The notes below the pieces were generated by a model. It saw only the letters and a list, made by a program, of their open reading frames with translations, had not been told where the DNA came from and made no database searches. From Paractinoplanes deccanensis (GTDB taxonomy: Bacteria > Actinomycetota > Actinomycetes > Mycobacteriales > Micromonosporaceae), in NCBI RefSeq assembly GCF_016862115.1, contig NZ_BOMI01000013.1:62001-126000 (forward strand): a stretch of DNA of 64,000 bases, given 5' to 3'. Positions within the stretch are counted from its first letter, which is position 1; each line of letters opens with the position of its first letter. Shown here piece after piece: positions 43,175 to 51,802 of the stretch. Both the position numbers and the translations under genes were made by a program.

Positions 43175-43192
43175 GCGCCCGCGGCCGGGCGC
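43175..43192. terminator. Strong GC hairpin between the phosphatase and DICT genes
   Basis: GCGCCCG (43175-43181) and CGGGCGC (43186-43192) pair perfectly around a 4-base loop. There is no T-run, so it may be a weak terminator or a leader hairpin of the DICT gene that starts 16 bases later. Confidence 0.4.
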
Positions 43193-43207
43193 CCCTAGGC
43201 TTTCGCC

Positions 43208-44263
43208 GTGCTCGATGCCACGGCCGCGCGACGGCTGACCAAGCGGACCCTCGTCACCGTCTCCCACGCGATCGAGCAGGCCGCCCTGGCCGCCGCCGAG
43301 GACGGCCCGATGGTCGTCTTCGCGCTGTTCCAGCGCATGCCGTACTTCGACCGGGAACGCCAGGTCTACGAGCAGATCGCGCTACGGGCCGCGGCCACCG
43401 TCGTCGGCCTGGTCGCCACGGAGCCGCCCGCGCTGCCCGGCGGCGTCCACGCGGTGCTGCTGGACGACAAGGAGGAGCTGGCCCGCGAATGGACCGTCGT
43501 CGTGCTGACGCCCCGGTTCGGCGCGGTGCTGGTGGCGCACGACCTGGAACAGGTCCAGCCGGCCGCCCCGACCCTGGAGAGCGGGCGCCTCTTCGAGGGC
43601 CGCTCCAGCTTCCGCCGCGACGAGGCCCTGCACGAGGCGCTGCGCCTGCGCACCCAGCTCGGCGACCGCCTGCCACCGGCGGCGCGCACGGCCGTCGACG
43701 CGGCGGTGGAACGGGTGCGCGACCTGCCCGCCACCCCCGGCGAGAGCCGCGCCGACGCGGCCCTGCGGTTGTTCGCGGACCAGGCCGAACTGCTCGTCAC
43801 CCGTCGGCGCGCCGATGCCCCCGCCCTGCGGGAGGAGGCCGAGGTGCAAAGGTGGACCGGCGCGGCCGGCGTCACCGCCTCGGGCGTGCTGCCGGTGGCG
43901 ATGCTGGCCGTCCGCGTCACCCACGCCGCCGGCGGCCAGGAGGGCCCGATCGGCCGCACCGCGACACGGCAACAGCAGGCGGCGGTCGAACTGCTCGTGG
44001 CCCGCCTGCGCCCCGGCGACCGGGCCACGAAGGCGGGCGACGACTTCCTGCTCTACCTGCCGAACCTGAGCCGCGACGACGCGGTGTCCTTCGCGTACGC
44101 CGTGGTCGCCGACTTCGCGGCCGCCGCGCCCTTCCTCGACGGGACGGTGACCGTGGCACTGACGGTCACCCGCCGGCGCCCCCTGCCCGAGGACCAGCTG
44201 CGGCAGGCCCTCGATTGGGCGCTCACCCAGAACGCCCCGGTGGTGACACTGCCGCCCGACTAG
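43208..44263 (+). CDS. DICT sensory domain protein with C-terminal degenerate GGDEF domain
   Basis: A 351-residue soluble protein from GTG 43208. The N-terminal half is a DICT domain (VSHAIEQAALAAAEDGPMVV, FQRMPYFDRERQVYEQIA, VVVLTPRFGAVLVAHDLE), found with diguanylate cyclases and two-component proteins. A helical linker follows. From about residue 215 the sequence aligns with a GGDEF fold: LPVAMLAVRVTHAAGG, ATRQQQAAVELLVARLRPGD, then KAGDDFLLYLPNLSRDDAVS and a terminal strand-helix pair. The catalytic motif is AGDDF instead of GGDEF, while RPGD sits where the RxxD c-di-GMP site would be. It may bind rather than make c-di-GMP; this is inference. Confidence 0.75.
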   Translation: MLDATAARRLTKRTLVTVSHAIEQAALAAAEDGPMVVFALFQRMPYFDRERQVYEQIALRAAATVVGLVATEPPALPGGVHAVLLDDKEELAREWTVVVLTPRFGAVLVAHDLEQVQPAAPTLESGRLFEGRSSFRRDEALHEALRLRTQLGDRLPPAARTAVDAAVERVRDLPATPGESRADAALRLFADQAELLVTRRRADAPALREEAEVQRWTGAAGVTASGVLPVAMLAVRVTHAAGGQEGPIGRTATRQQQAAVELLVARLRPGDRATKAGDDFLLYLPNLSRDDAVSFAYAVVADFAAAAPFLDGTVTVALTVTRRRPLPEDQLRQALDWALTQNAPVVTLPPD

Positions 44264-44297
44264 CCGCGCGCGGCCCGTCTCGCTCCTCGGCTCAGGT

Positions 44298-44765
44298 CTA
44301 TCGGCCGTTCTCGAAGAACTGCGCGGCCCGCTCGGACGTGCGCTCCACCGCGTTCACCTCGACGCGGGCATGCGGCGCCGCCCGGCCCAGCTGATCAGCG
44401 AAGTCCACCAGTCCCGAGCCGGCCAGCACCATCCACGAGCGGCCGTCACGCCGCTCCAGCTTGACCAGCCCTTCACCACCCCAGGCACCGAACGAGTCCA
44501 GCTCGCCGAGCGGCACCTCCCAAGCGCCGACCACCGCCCGCAGCCGCAGCTCCCGATCGGTCAGATCAACCCGGAACACCAGCCGACACAGCACATACCA
44601 CCACAAAACCGGAATCGCGATCAGGGGCACGGCCAGCCGCACCCACCAGGCCAGCTCCCCGAAGTTGACGGCAACGAGCGGCATCGCGATCGTCAAGCCC
44701 GCCGCCAGCAGAATCACCAGCTCGATCCGCTGGGACCGATACCGCGCACGAACGTCGTGCTCCAT
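44298..44765 (-). CDS. PH-domain-like protein with two membrane helices
   Basis: A 155-residue product from ATG 44765, preceded by GGAGGGAGG at good distance; the longer in-frame start lacks such a site. Two adjacent hydrophobic helices (LVILLAAGLTIAMPLVAV and RLAVPLIAIPVLWWYVLCRLV) are followed by a strand-rich domain (LRLRAVVGAWEVPLGELDSF, LVKLERRDGRSWMVLAGSG) of bacterial PH type. No enzymatic motif. It stands alone and converges with the DICT gene. Function unknown. Confidence 0.75.
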   Translation of the reverse strand: MEHDVRARYRSQRIELVILLAAGLTIAMPLVAVNFGELAWWVRLAVPLIAIPVLWWYVLCRLVFRVDLTDRELRLRAVVGAWEVPLGELDSFGAWGGEGLVKLERRDGRSWMVLAGSGLVDFADQLGRAAPHARVEVNAVERTSERAAQFFENGR

Positions 44766-45160
44766 ATCGCACCTCCCTCCGCAGGAGGTTCCCCGTTGCG
44801 ACATCACTCAACCTCGATGAAGCCGCAGGCGCCGCGTTCGGCCGCCACCTGCCGGCACAACTGAGGCGTGGCGCCCCACTCAGGCACGGCGACTCGGCGC
44901 TCGACCGAGCACTTGCCCCCTCGTCCGGGCTGCCATCCGTGTGCCGGCGCCGCAGCCTGCTCGGGCTGCGTGCCTGCCTTGAGTGCCCGTAGGCTCGGCT
45001 GCCCTTGTTGCCTCCGAGCCGCGTCGAGGTCGTGCCGGCGGTCGGGTGAGGTCGAGCATCCGGTGAGGTGGAGCTCAGGCCGGCGTCTGGTCCGGCGGCA
45101 GGTCGACCGAGCTGCGGATCTCGGAGATGTTGCGGTAGGTCGCCGGCGGGTGAAACCGGG
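44766..45160. other. 395-base gap, probable promoter and decayed sequence
   Basis: No gene is supported. A 26-codon minus-strand stretch (about 45077-45155, ending FHPPATYRNISEIRSSVDLP and a stop) has natural protein composition and could be the tail of a lost gene, but no start or partner was found. The side near 44766 should hold the promoter of the PH-domain gene. Confidence 0.45.
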
Positions 45161-46105
45161 CTAGCGGCGCCGCAGGGTGGCCGACGGCAGGACGCCGTAG
45201 GCGGCTCGGTAGTGGGCCGTGAAACTGCTGTGGCTGGCGAAACCCCACTGCATGGCGACCGCCGACACCGTGGTGGTGGCCGGGTCCGCTTCGAGGAGTT
45301 GGCGGTGGGCCTGTTCGAGGCGCACGCGCCGCAGGTAGGCCGTGGGCGTCATGCCCAGGTGGCGGCGGAAGGCCAGTTGCAGGGCACGGATGGTCACCCG
45401 GGCGGCGGCGGCCATGTCGGCGGGGGTGATGTCCTGGTGGGCGTACTCCTCGATGAACGTGATGGCGCGGCGCAGGGTTGCCGGGTGCGCGTCGTGGCGG
45501 TCCTCGATCGTCGGGTCCTGGAGGGCGGTGTTGGGGAACGCCGACAGGGTCACCGAGGCGAGGATCTGCACGGCCGAGCCGACCAGCAGCGGCTCGGCCT
45601 CGGGGGAGAGGCCGGCCACGTAGTCGCGTACGTGGTCGTAGGTCTTGTTCCAGAGCGACGCCGCCCGCAGTGACACGGGGCGGTAGCCGGTGAAGTGGAT
45701 GGGGCGGGCCACGCGGCCGGGGGCGGCGTCGGCGACCTGGGCGAAGATGCCGGGCGGGAAGCGGGCGTACTCGCCGTCGTGGTTGTGGCTGTCGGTGTGC
45801 AGGTCGCGGTCGGGGTGGTTGCCGACGAAGAGGTCGCCGGGGTTGTGCTCGATCACGTCACGGCCGATGCGGCAGTGGATGTGCCCGGCGATGGCCCGGC
45901 CGATCGCGGTGCGGCCCATCGGGCCGAGGTCGGCGCGGTGGCTCATCGCGAAGGTGACATGGTCGAGGAAGAGCGGCCCGAGGTCCATCTGGGCGATGCG
46001 CATGCTGGGCCGGCCGCCGGTCACCGTGATCCGGGCGCGGGCGTAGGTGCGGCTCAGCATCTCGTACGCCTTGTCGAGGTCGGTGGTCTCGAAGACGCTG
46101 ATCAT
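45161..46105 (-). CDS. AraC family transcriptional regulator
   Basis: A 314-residue regulator. The N-terminal 190 residues form an AraC-binding-like (ripening-regulator type) domain, and the C terminus carries two helix-turn-helix motifs: HQDITPADMAAAARVTIRAL and VSAVAMQWGFASHSSFTAHY, with the linking RRHLGMTPTAYLRRVRLEQA. This is the class related to AraC/XylS regulators with an oxygenase-operon type N terminus. It is divergent from the STAS-HATPase fusion gene; 144 bases between them hold both promoters. Confidence 0.92.
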   Translation of the reverse strand: MISVFETTDLDKAYEMLSRTYARARITVTGGRPSMRIAQMDLGPLFLDHVTFAMSHRADLGPMGRTAIGRAIAGHIHCRIGRDVIEHNPGDLFVGNHPDRDLHTDSHNHDGEYARFPPGIFAQVADAAPGRVARPIHFTGYRPVSLRAASLWNKTYDHVRDYVAGLSPEAEPLLVGSAVQILASVTLSAFPNTALQDPTIEDRHDAHPATLRRAITFIEEYAHQDITPADMAAAARVTIRALQLAFRRHLGMTPTAYLRRVRLEQAHRQLLEADPATTTVSAVAMQWGFASHSSFTAHYRAAYGVLPSATLRRR

Positions 46106-46249
46106 GCTGGGCCGCCTTCGTGGGTGCGACAGGTTGGTTTCGTTTCCTGCCTAGTCGCTTCCGGCCTCGAAGGCAAAGGTGAAAGGTGTGACAGGGCACT
46201 TCCGGCTGATCAGACGTGCCGGATTTATGGCGAAGTGTCGGAATCGGCG

Positions 46250-46957
46250 ATGAAAACAGTGACCCTGCGGGACATGGAGACCGGCATCATCACGGTCCGC
46301 CTGTCCGGCGATCTGACACGCACCACGTTGACGACGATCCGCTCGGCGATCGGCAAGGCCGCCGCCGAATGCCCTGCCGCAGTCCTGGTCGACCTGTCCG
46401 AGGTGCGCCAGACGACGCCGGGCCACCTCACGCCGCTCGCCACCGCGTCCTACAAGGCGCGGGAGATGTGGGGCGTGCCCGTCCTGCTCTACGGCGCCGA
46501 CCCGGAGATCGCGCGCGACCTGGCCGCGTACCGGAGCTTCGTGGTCCTCGCCGGAAGCCGCGAGCAGGCGCTGGAGGCCGGGCGCTCGACCGTGCCCCGC
46601 TGGATGAGGCGGTGCCTCACGCCGTTGCCGTCCCAGGCCCGCGCCGCCCGGGTGTTCATCGACGAGGCGTGCCGGTCGTGGGGCCTGATGGCCCGGTGCG
46701 ACGACGCCCGGCTAGTCGTGACCGAGCTGGCCGCCAACGCCATCCGGCATGCCCGCACGGAGTTCGACGTCTTCGTCTCCTGCCCGGGCCGCTATCTGCG
46801 CGTCGCCGTGCGCGACGGCAGCCCGGCCATGCCCCGCGCCGTCGTGCCGACCATCGAGAGTGGTCGCGGCCTGCATCTGATCGAGGCGGTCAGCACCCAC
46901 ACGGGCGTCACCAGGATCCCGGGCGGCAAGATCGTGTGGGCGCTGCTCAGGGTCTAG
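46250..46957 (+). CDS. STAS-HATPase fusion: anti-anti-sigma and anti-sigma kinase domains in one chain
   Basis: A 235-residue product from ATG 46250. Residues 1-105 read as a STAS fold (ETGIITVRLSGDLTRTTLTT, VLVDLSEVRQTTPGHLTPLA) in which the usual DSSG phosphorylation loop is replaced by RQTTPGH. Residues 110-235 are an RsbW-like ATPase with the N box LVVTELAANAIRHARTEFDV and GRGLHLIEAVSTHTG. The chain combines an antagonist-like domain, perhaps no longer phosphorylatable, with an anti-sigma kinase. Its TAG overlaps the stop of the convergent DUF6582 gene in the palindromic tetranucleotide CTAG. Confidence 0.82.
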   Translation: MKTVTLRDMETGIITVRLSGDLTRTTLTTIRSAIGKAAAECPAAVLVDLSEVRQTTPGHLTPLATASYKAREMWGVPVLLYGADPEIARDLAAYRSFVVLAGSREQALEAGRSTVPRWMRRCLTPLPSQARAARVFIDEACRSWGLMARCDDARLVVTELAANAIRHARTEFDVFVSCPGRYLRVAVRDGSPAMPRAVVPTIESGRGLHLIEAVSTHTGVTRIPGGKIVWALLRV

Positions 46958-47325
46958 CTCAGCGCCTTCTCGAGCTCCGCCTTGGTCATCTTGGAGCGTC
47001 CCGCGATGCCGCGCCGGCGGGCCTCCGACATCAGGGTGGCCTTCGAGCGGGGCTTGTCCGACGACTTCCGTCCGGCGGCGGGCTTGCCCAGCTCGCGCCA
47101 GCTCGACTCGGTCATCTCGACGCCGAACTTCGCGGCGGCCTTCTTGATGCGGCGGAAGGCCTCGTCGCGCTCCTTGTCGGACACGTCGCGGACCTGGTCG
47201 AAGCGGGCGATGGCGTTGCGCACGTGGCGCGCGTCGTTGAGGGGCTCCTTGCGGACACGGGGGAACGCGAAGGTGCTGTCGGGCATCGCGTTGCGCTCCG
47301 CGGCGTCCAGTGTCTTCTCAGCCAT
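46954..47325 (-). CDS. DUF6582 family protein with Rho/SAP-like C-terminal motif
   Basis: A 123-residue basic, helical protein from ATG 47325 (MAEKTLDAAERNAM). FAFPRVRKEPLNDARHVRNA, KERDEAFRRIKKAAAKFGVE and ESSWRELGKP match the DUF6582 family. The last 30 residues (SEARRRGIAGRSKMTKAELE) resemble a SAP or Rho N-terminal nucleic-acid-binding helix-extended-loop-helix. Function unknown; nucleic-acid binding is plausible. Convergent with the STAS-HATPase fusion. Confidence 0.8.
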   Translation of the reverse strand: MAEKTLDAAERNAMPDSTFAFPRVRKEPLNDARHVRNAIARFDQVRDVSDKERDEAFRRIKKAAAKFGVEMTESSWRELGKPAAGRKSSDKPRSKATLMSEARRRGIAGRSKMTKAELEKALS

Positions 47326-47370
47326 GCGGTTCCTATGCCGCAAACCCGTGCCGATGAAACGTGACGCGAC

Positions 47371-48237
47371 CTACGTGCGCCGGATCAGCTCGATGTGGTC
47401 GTAGATCGCCTGCCGGCCCCGGCGGGCCTCGGGCACGGGCAGGAGCGGGTACGCGTGGATCGCGCCCTCCTGCTCGTGGTAGGTCAGCTTCGTCGCGGGT
47501 GGGACCCGGTCGCGCAGCAGCCGGCAGTCGGGCAGCGTGATGTCGCGCGTGCCGACCAGCACCTGCGTCGGCGGCAGGTGCTCCAGGTCGCCGAAGATGG
47601 GGCTGACCCGCGGGTCGTCGAGCGGCAGGTCCCCGGCCCACGCGGCGGCGAGCGGCCGCAGCCCGGCCCGGAAGAGCCACGGATCGTGCGGCTCCACCTC
47701 GTCGACCCCCGGGTTGGACATGGTCAGGTCGAGCCACGGCGCGATCACCGTCAGCCCGGCGACCAGGCCCGGCAGGGCTTGCGCGGTCAGCAGCGCGAGC
47801 CCGCCGCCGGACGAGTCGCCGGCCAGGTAGCAGCGCCGGCCCTGGCCGGTCAGCTCCCGGACCACCGCGGTCACGAAGGCGAGCGCCTCGAGCCCGTCGT
47901 GCTCCGGCGAGAGCCCGTAGATCGGCACGTGCACGTCGCAGCCGGTGTGCCGCACGATGTCCGCGACGAGCGCCCAGTGCTGCTTGACGATCTCGCTGGT
48001 GTACGCGCCGCCGTGCAGGTAGACGACAGCGGGCCGGTCGCTCGGCGTCCCGACGTGGTGGACCGGGAAACCGCCGATCGTCCGTACGTCATGGGGCAGT
48101 CCCAGGCGCGACGGCGGCGCCGACGGGCCCTTGGCGCGGGCGAGGGTCCGGCGCCCGGCCTCCTCGGTGACGAATCGGCGCCGGTAGACCAGGCGCGTGA
48201 AGAGGGCAACGCCCCGCATCTGCCAGCTCGCCGCCAT
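47371..48237 (-). CDS. Alpha/beta hydrolase fold-3 esterase (HSL family)
   Basis: A 288-residue esterase from ATG 48237. The HSL oxyanion motif VVYLHGGAYTSEIVKQHW, the nucleophile YLAGDSSGGGLALL, the acid in VLVGTRDITLPDCRLL and the His in EGAIHAYPLLP are in order, as in bacterial carboxylesterases/lipases of family IV. No signal peptide. The next gene upstream (Rieske oxidoreductase) ends 20 bases before its start, so the two are likely cotranscribed. Confidence 0.9.
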   Translation of the reverse strand: MAASWQMRGVALFTRLVYRRRFVTEEAGRRTLARAKGPSAPPSRLGLPHDVRTIGGFPVHHVGTPSDRPAVVYLHGGAYTSEIVKQHWALVADIVRHTGCDVHVPIYGLSPEHDGLEALAFVTAVVRELTGQGRRCYLAGDSSGGGLALLTAQALPGLVAGLTVIAPWLDLTMSNPGVDEVEPHDPWLFRAGLRPLAAAWAGDLPLDDPRVSPIFGDLEHLPPTQVLVGTRDITLPDCRLLRDRVPPATKLTYHEQEGAIHAYPLLPVPEARRGRQAIYDHIELIRRT

Positions 48238-48257
48238 CGGGCCACCGTACAAGATCC

Positions 48258-49769
48258 TCAGGAACCCGCAAGATCCTCGCGGGGGAGCGGCCGCACCGCC
48301 GGGCCCTGCAGGACCGCGCCGTCGACCGCGAAGCGCGAGCCGTGGCAGGGGCACTCCCAGGCGGTCTCGGCCTCGTTGAAGGTGACGATGCAGCCCAGGT
48401 GGGTGCAGCGCGCCGAGAGGGCGTGCACGTCGCCGGCGGCGTCGCGGTGCACGGCGCACTGGCGGCCGCCCACCCGCACGATCGCGCCTTCGCCGGGACC
48501 GATGTCGTCGATCGAGTCGGCCCGCGACGGGCGCAGGCGGTCGCCGACGAAATGCGCGGCGACCTTCGCCTGGAGCTTCATCATCGTGCCGGCTTCGCGC
48601 GTCACGCCGATCCGGCCCGGGTCGTAGAGGCTCGCCCAGGGCAGCTCCGTGCCGGTGATCGACGCGGCCAGCAGCCGCCCGGCCAGCACGCCGCTGCTCA
48701 TGCCCCAGCCGCCGAAGCCGGTCGCGACGAAGACCCGGTCGGTGCCGCGGTGGAACCGGCCGATGAAGGGGACCCGGTCGGTGCTGGTGTTGTCCTGGGT
48801 GGCCCAGCGGTAGGCAACCTGCGTACCGCTGAATCGCTCCCGCATCCAGGACGCGAGGCGCTCCCACTGCTCGGCCGGCTCGCCCGAGCCCGGGGTGAAG
48901 TGCTCGCCGGTCACGATCAGCAGGCGCTGCCCGTCCCGGTAGGGCGCGGTGCGCACCGAGCGCGTGTTCTGCTCCGGGGTGATGAACACGCCGCCCGGAT
49001 CGGCCGAGGCGGGGATCGGCCCGGCCACCACCAGTTCGCGGCGCGGCTCGAGGCGGGCGAAGAGCAGCGCCCGGTCGAAGACGGGATAGTGGGTGGCGAT
49101 CACGACCTGCCGCGCGGTGATCGAGTGCCCGAGCTCGGTGGTCACCGTGCACGGGTCGCCGTCGTCGAGGCCCGTCGCGCGGGTCCGCTCGAAGACGCGC
49201 CCGCCGCGCCGTACGAGATCGGAGGCCAGCCCGAGCAGGAACTCGCGCGGGTGGAACTGGGCCTGGTTCTCCACGCGGACGGCGCCGGCCACCGGGAAGG
49301 GCAGCCCGGTCTCGGTCACGAACGACGCGGCCAGCCCGGCCTCGGACGCCGCCCGCACCTCGGCGTGGATCGCGTCCAGGCCGTCGGGGCTTTCCACATA
49401 GGTGTACGCGGGGACGCGCTCCAGATCGCAGTCGATGCCGAGCCGCGCGCTCACCGAGGCGACCCGCTCCACCGCGTCCTGCTGCGACTCTGCGTACAAC
49501 CGCGCCGCCTCCGCGCCGAACGAGCGGCGCACCTGGTCGTAGACGAGCGTGTGCAGCGCGGACAGCTTCGCCGTGGTGTATCCGGTGACGCCGGCCGCGA
49601 TCCGGTCCGCCTCCACCAGCACGACCCGGCGGCCCGCCTCGGTCAGCTCCCAGGCCGTGCACAGGCCCGCGATGCCCCCGCCGATCACCACCACATCGGC
49701 CTCGGCGTCGCCGTCCAGGGCCGGGTAGGCGGTGGCCGGCGTGGTCTGCATCCAGTACGAGGTCAGCAT
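48258..49769 (-). CDS. FAD-dependent oxidoreductase with C-terminal Rieske [2Fe-2S] domain
   Basis: A 503-residue enzyme; ATG 49769 gives [20 protein letters not shown] just before the FAD-binding motif [20 protein letters not shown] and [20 protein letters not shown]. This is a DAO-type (D-amino-acid-oxidase-like) flavoprotein; the second FAD segment is [19 protein letters not shown]. The Rieske domain (about 405-495) has CTHLGC and CPCHGSRF ligands. Such fusions occur widely in actinobacteria, but the substrate is unknown. The downstream esterase may belong to the same unit. Confidence 0.9.
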   Translation of the reverse strand: MLTSYWMQTTPATAYPALDGDAEADVVVIGGGIAGLCTAWELTEAGRRVVLVEADRIAAGVTGYTTAKLSALHTLVYDQVRRSFGAEAARLYAESQQDAVERVASVSARLGIDCDLERVPAYTYVESPDGLDAIHAEVRAASEAGLAASFVTETGLPFPVAGAVRVENQAQFHPREFLLGLASDLVRRGGRVFERTRATGLDDGDPCTVTTELGHSITARQVVIATHYPVFDRALLFARLEPRRELVVAGPIPASADPGGVFITPEQNTRSVRTAPYRDGQRLLIVTGEHFTPGSGEPAEQWERLASWMRERFSGTQVAYRWATQDNTSTDRVPFIGRFHRGTDRVFVATGFGGWGMSSGVLAGRLLAASITGTELPWASLYDPGRIGVTREAGTMMKLQAKVAAHFVGDRLRPSRADSIDDIGPGEGAIVRVGGRQCAVHRDAAGDVHALSARCTHLGCIVTFNEAETAWECPCHGSRFAVDGAVLQGPAVRPLPREDLAGS

Positions 49770-49825
49770 GCGCGCCCGCGTACCCGTTCGGAGCGCGGCT
49801 ACGCGGGCGGCGGCTCGAATGGCTA

Positions 49826-50653
49826 GTGTTACCGGATGACGAGCGCACCGGGTACCGGCCCATGAGCCCGGCTGCGAAGGCCGGGCACGAGTGCTGGTCA
49901 TACGACGATCAAGAGCTTTTCGACGCGTACGCCCGGAAATGTGTTGATGCGGGCCTGGCGGCCGGTGAGCGGGTCTGGTTCGTGCAGGGCCGCCACTCGG
50001 GGGTCACCGCGGGGTCGCTCCCGGGCGGCGACGCGGTGCGGGTCGTCTCGTTCGAGGAGGCCTACTCCGGCGACGGCGTCGTCGACCCGGCCGGGCAGGT
50101 GGCCGCCTACACGGCCGTCACCGAGGAGGCCCTCGCCGGCGGCTACACCGGCCTGCGGGTGGTCGCCGACGTGACCGCGCTGGTCCGCACCGACGAGCAG
50201 CGCGACGCCTTCGCCCGCTACGAGTACATCATCGGCCGCTACATGCGCCTCGCGCCGATGCGGGCCGTCTGCGCGTACGACCGTGGCGAGCTGGGCGAGC
50301 GGGCCGTGGCCGAGCTGGCCTGCCTGCACGAGTCCAGCCACGACGCCGGTGTGACCTTCCAGCTGCACCCGGGCGTGACCAGCGCCGAGGCGATGCTCGA
50401 CGGCGAGCTCGACATGTCGGCCGAGGAGCTGTTCGGCACGGCCCTGGAGCGCACCGACCTCGACCGGGCCGGCGGCGACGTCGTGGTCGACGGCGCGGGG
50501 CTGCGCTTCATCGACCACCGGGCGCTGCTCGCGCTCGAGAAGTACGCGGCATCGCGCCGGACGACCGCCGTGCTGCGCACCCCCACCGGGGCGGTGGCCC
50601 GCCTCGCCGGGCTGCTCGAGCTCGCGCACGTGCGGGTGGAGGGTGCCCGATGA
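49826..50653 (+). CDS. MEDS-domain protein with C-terminal STAS domain
   Basis: A 275-residue product from GTG 49826; ATG 49862 is an alternative and neither has a clear ribosome site. Residues 20-175 form a MEDS (DcmR-like sensory) domain: [58 protein letters not shown]. The C-terminal 90 residues are a STAS fold ([20 protein letters not shown]) whose phosphosite loop reads FIDHRAL rather than DSSG. Its stop overlaps the next start as ATGA. With that gene it forms a sensory anti-anti-sigma/anti-sigma pair. Confidence 0.82.
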   Translation: MLPDDERTGYRPMSPAAKAGHECWSYDDQELFDAYARKCVDAGLAAGERVWFVQGRHSGVTAGSLPGGDAVRVVSFEEAYSGDGVVDPAGQVAAYTAVTEEALAGGYTGLRVVADVTALVRTDEQRDAFARYEYIIGRYMRLAPMRAVCAYDRGELGERAVAELACLHESSHDAGVTFQLHPGVTSAEAMLDGELDMSAEELFGTALERTDLDRAGGDVVVDGAGLRFIDHRALLALEKYAASRRTTAVLRTPTGAVARLAGLLELAHVRVEGAR

Positions 50654-51600
50654 CCAGGACGGGCGCCGCCGCCGGCTACCACGGCTACTACCACGAGGCC
50701 GTCTGCTACGACTCCGACGACGACCTGCTCGCCGTGGCCGTGCCGTTCCTGCTCGGCGGGGTCGCGGCGGGGGAGCCGACCATCGTGACCCTGGGCGAGC
50801 GCGCGTCCGCCCTGGTGCGCGCGGTGCTGCCGCGCGACACGCCGGTCATGTTCATGTCCGGCGGTGCCATGTACGCGCGCCCGGCCGGCGCCATCCGCGC
50901 GTACCGCAAGCTGCTGGCCGGCCACGTGGCCGCCGGAGCGCCGCAGATCCGCATCATCGGCGAGCTGACGACGGCCATGTTCGGCCCGGCGTGGGACTCG
51001 TGGGCACGCTACGAGTCGGCGATCAACCATGCGTACGACGAGTTCCCGCTCTGGAGCATGTGCGCGTACGACACCCGCACCGCGCCGCCGTCCGTCATGG
51101 AGGACGTGCTGCGCACCCACCCCCGCACGGCGCAGCCGGACGGCAGCCACGTGCCCAACGAGACGTACGTCGAACCGGTGATGTTCCTCAGCGAGCGCCG
51201 TGCCCCCGAGCCCGATCCGCTGCAGCGTGCAGCGCCGCGCGCCGACTTCGCCCAGCCGACGCTCACCGACGCCCGGCAGGCGGTGCGCGACGCCGGCGAC
51301 GGCAACCTGCCGGGCGACGACGTGGAAGACCTGGTGGTGGCGGTCAGCGAGGCGGTGGCGAACGCCCACCGGCACGGCCGCGCCCCGGCGCGGATGCGGT
51401 TGTGGAGCGCCCCCGGTCGCGTCGTGGTGGCGGTGACCGACGCCGGACCGGGGCCCAAGGACCCGTTCGCCGGCCTGCTGCCCACCGGCGACGGGCTCGA
51501 GGGCGGGCTCGGGCTGTGGATCGCCCACCAGTCGTGCGACCACGTGGCGATGTACCGCGACGCGGGCGGCTTCACGATCCGCCTCACCGCCGGCCTCTAG
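50650..51600 (+). CDS. MEDS-HATPase anti-sigma regulatory protein (RsbA family)
   Basis: A 316-residue protein with an N-terminal MEDS domain (YYHEAVCYDSDDDLLAVAVP, GEPTIVTLGERASALVRAVL, MYARPAGAIRAYRKLLAGHV) and a C-terminal RsbW-like ATPase: DLVVAVSEAVANAHRHGRAP, VAVTDAGPGPKDPFAGL, GLGLWIAHQSCDHVAMYRDA. This matches the architecture known as RsbA-family regulatory proteins. The ATGA overlap with the MEDS-STAS gene predicts equal amounts of both partners. The sensed signal is unknown. Confidence 0.88.
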   Translation: MTRTGAAAGYHGYYHEAVCYDSDDDLLAVAVPFLLGGVAAGEPTIVTLGERASALVRAVLPRDTPVMFMSGGAMYARPAGAIRAYRKLLAGHVAAGAPQIRIIGELTTAMFGPAWDSWARYESAINHAYDEFPLWSMCAYDTRTAPPSVMEDVLRTHPRTAQPDGSHVPNETYVEPVMFLSERRAPEPDPLQRAAPRADFAQPTLTDARQAVRDAGDGNLPGDDVEDLVVAVSEAVANAHRHGRAPARMRLWSAPGRVVVAVTDAGPGPKDPFAGLLPTGDGLEGGLGLWIAHQSCDHVAMYRDAGGFTIRLTAGL

Positions 51601-51641
51601 GCGTCGCGCCGGTTCCGGGTGCGGCGCGGGCTCGCGGGTTC

Positions 51642-51802
51642 GCCGGGCTTGTGTGGGTCTGCGGTTAGCCGGGCTCGTTCGGGTCGGCCGTTTCGCCGGG
51701 TTTATGCGGGTCGGCCGTTTCGACGGGTTTGTGCGGGTCCGCTGTTTCGCTGGGTTTGTGCGGGTCCGCTGTTTCGCCGGGTTTATGCGGGTCCTCCGGG
51801 GA
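51642..51802. repeat. 27-bp tandem array (five in-frame units plus one beyond the stop) at the LysR gene end
   Basis: Units run 51668-51694, 51695-51721, 51722-51748, 51749-51775 and 51776-51802, with a diverged 26-base unit at 51642-51667 that contains the gene's stop codon. The core is GGGTTTxTGCGGGTC. In the LysR frame each unit encodes a nine-residue DPHKPxETA block. The array therefore sets the protein's C-terminal length. Confidence 0.93.

Noticed and set aside
44868..45164. 98-codon plus-strand frame with many Cys
   Set aside because: No ribosome site or domain, composition typical of shadow frames, and it overlaps the end of the AraC gene.
49836..49865. Nine-codon frame ending ATGA over the alternative MEDS-STAS start
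   Set aside because: Could be a coupling leader peptide, but one short frame of this size is expected by chance and there is no ribosome site.
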